From the NCBI GenBank assembly GCA_023416315.1, contig JAEZIA010000288.1:1-8793 (forward strand): a stretch of DNA of 8,793 nt, in the 5' to 3' direction. Source of the stretch: Actinomycetes bacterium (GTDB lineage: Bacteria > Actinomycetota > Actinomycetes > Mycobacteriales > Mycobacteriaceae). The notes beneath the pieces were generated by a model. It was given only the letters and a program-made list of their open reading frames with translations. It did no database searches and had not been told where the DNA came from. Positions 8,270 to 8,793 of this stretch are shown here, piece by piece (the stretch's first letter is position 1; each line of letters begins with the position of its first letter). A program made the translations under genes and the position numbers.

Positions 8270-8793
8270 GTGGCCAACGATGACCTCTTTCAGGATCTAC
8301 CCGAAAACCCCACCCCGGAGCAGTGGGAACCCCCGGCGCCAGCCGCGGGCGATGAGCTGCCCGACCGCTTGAGAGTGCATTCGCTGGCACGGGTGCTCGG
8401 CACCACCAGCCGGCGCGTGCTGGACGCCCTCAGTGAGCTCGACGGGCGCACCCGCAGCCCGCACTCCAGCGTGGACCGCACCGACGCGGTGCGGGTGCGT
8501 GACGTGCTGGCGGCGGCCCCCGAAGCCGCCGCTGAGCAGCAGGCAGCCCCCGAGGAGCCGGCAGCCACCGAGACGCCGGAGGTCACCGAGACGCCGGATG
8601 TCGCCGACGAGCCGGATGTCGCCGAGGAGCCGGAGTCCCGCCTGATCCTCGAGACCACCGTCGAGACCGAGATCGTCGAGCAGGCCGCCTATATGCCGCT
8701 GTTCGTCGCCCCGCAGCCCGTCGAGGTCGAACGCAAGCCCCGCAAGGACGCCGACACCGACGCCGACGACGAAGACGACGACGAGGACGAGGA
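8270..8793 (+). CDS. rne: Ribonuclease E, N-terminal part (3' partial)
   Basis: Main endoribonuclease of mRNA decay and rRNA processing in mycobacteria. Only 174 codons of the non-catalytic N-terminal region are present; the S1, DNase I-like and catalytic parts lie beyond the edge. Identity rests on close similarity to M. tuberculosis Rne (Rv2444c) as I remember it, in LPDRLRVHSLARVLGTTSRR (residues 30-49), SRLILET and YMPLFVAPQP (141-150), and on its place after ndk. Residues 33-80 resemble the IF2_N helical domain of translation initiation factor IF-2. Residues 93-122 are an acidic, proline-containing hexapeptide repeat. From about 155 a run of Asp/Glu begins (DADDEDDDEDE), typical of the disordered acidic/basic N-terminal extension of actinobacterial RNase E. 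The start is GTG with SD GAGGAG at 8259-8264 and an in-frame TGA just upstream. The frame is open to the right edge. Confidence 0.93.
   Translation, partial: MANDDLFQDLPENPTPEQWEPPAPAAGDELPDRLRVHSLARVLGTTSRRVLDALSELDGRTRSPHSSVDRTDAVRVRDVLAAAPEAAAEQQAAPEEPAATETPEVTETPDVADEPDVAEEPESRLILETTVETEIVEQAAYMPLFVAPQPVEVERKPRKDADTDADDEDDDEDE
8546..8635 (+). repeat. Degenerate 18-bp tandem repeat within rne
   Basis: Five consecutive 18-bp units encode APEEPA, ATETPE, VTETPD, VADEPD and VAEEPE. The last four (8564-8635) are clearly related at DNA level, sharing GTC/GCC-x-GA(G/C)-x-CCGGA. The first is more diverged. The repeat keeps the rne frame and lies in a probably disordered acidic linker. I do not recall an equivalent array in the shorter linker of M. 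tuberculosis Rne, so the copy number may vary between species. Confidence 0.7.

Noticed and set aside
8290..8658. Minus-strand 122-codon frame rich in Ser/Gly/Ala/Val opposite rne.
   Set aside because: Its repeat-like protein is the complement of the 18-bp rne repeats. It has no RBS that I can recognise and the sense strand is conserved RNase E.

Overview
The window is high-GC DNA from a mycobacterium, most likely a fast-growing Mycolicibacterium-type species. Every real gene I can see is on the + strand. From memory, the order [saccharopine-dehydrogenase-like protein]-valS-folC-[DUF4233 membrane protein]-ndk-rne matches M. tuberculosis Rv2449c to Rv2444c, and the proteins look very similar. 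The S9-family serine peptidase at the left edge is not the neighbour I remember from M. tuberculosis, where rpfE (Rv2450c) sits upstream.

Layout. 1-1735: 3' part of an S9 prolyl-oligopeptidase-family hydrolase, N-terminus outside the window. 1759-3018: NAD(P)-binding protein of the Rv2449c / trans-acting enoyl reductase family. 3045-5711: valyl-tRNA synthetase. 5708-7111: folylpolyglutamate/dihydrofolate synthase. 7108-7506: four-helix DUF4233 membrane protein. 7575-7985: nucleoside diphosphate kinase. 7986-8269: a 284-nt leader. 8270 to the right edge: N-terminal 174 codons of ribonuclease E (rne), starting at GTG and still open at the edge.

Working relations. valS, folC and the DUF4233 gene are joined by two ATGA overlaps and are very probably one translationally coupled unit. 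Two genes (1759 and 3045) have a TANNNT -10 box 6-7 nt before the start codon, the arrangement expected for leaderless mycobacterial mRNAs. ndk has a strong Shine-Dalgarno sequence. Ndk recharges nucleoside diphosphates, which phosphorolytic RNA decay releases, so its position beside rne is sensible, though that link is inference.

Most of the window is conserved housekeeping sequence, and I see no mobile element, CRISPR array, tRNA or rRNA. The one stretch that looks like an undescribed device is the rne leader. It has an extended -10 promoter (8029-8037), a possible leaderless 8-codon ORF (8046-8072) joined by ATGA to a 47-codon basic ORF (8069-8212), and stem-loops with repeated arms that could pair in mutually exclusive ways just upstream of the rne ribosome binding site. 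This suggests leader-peptide or autoregulatory control of RNase E, but it is a hypothesis from sequence alone.
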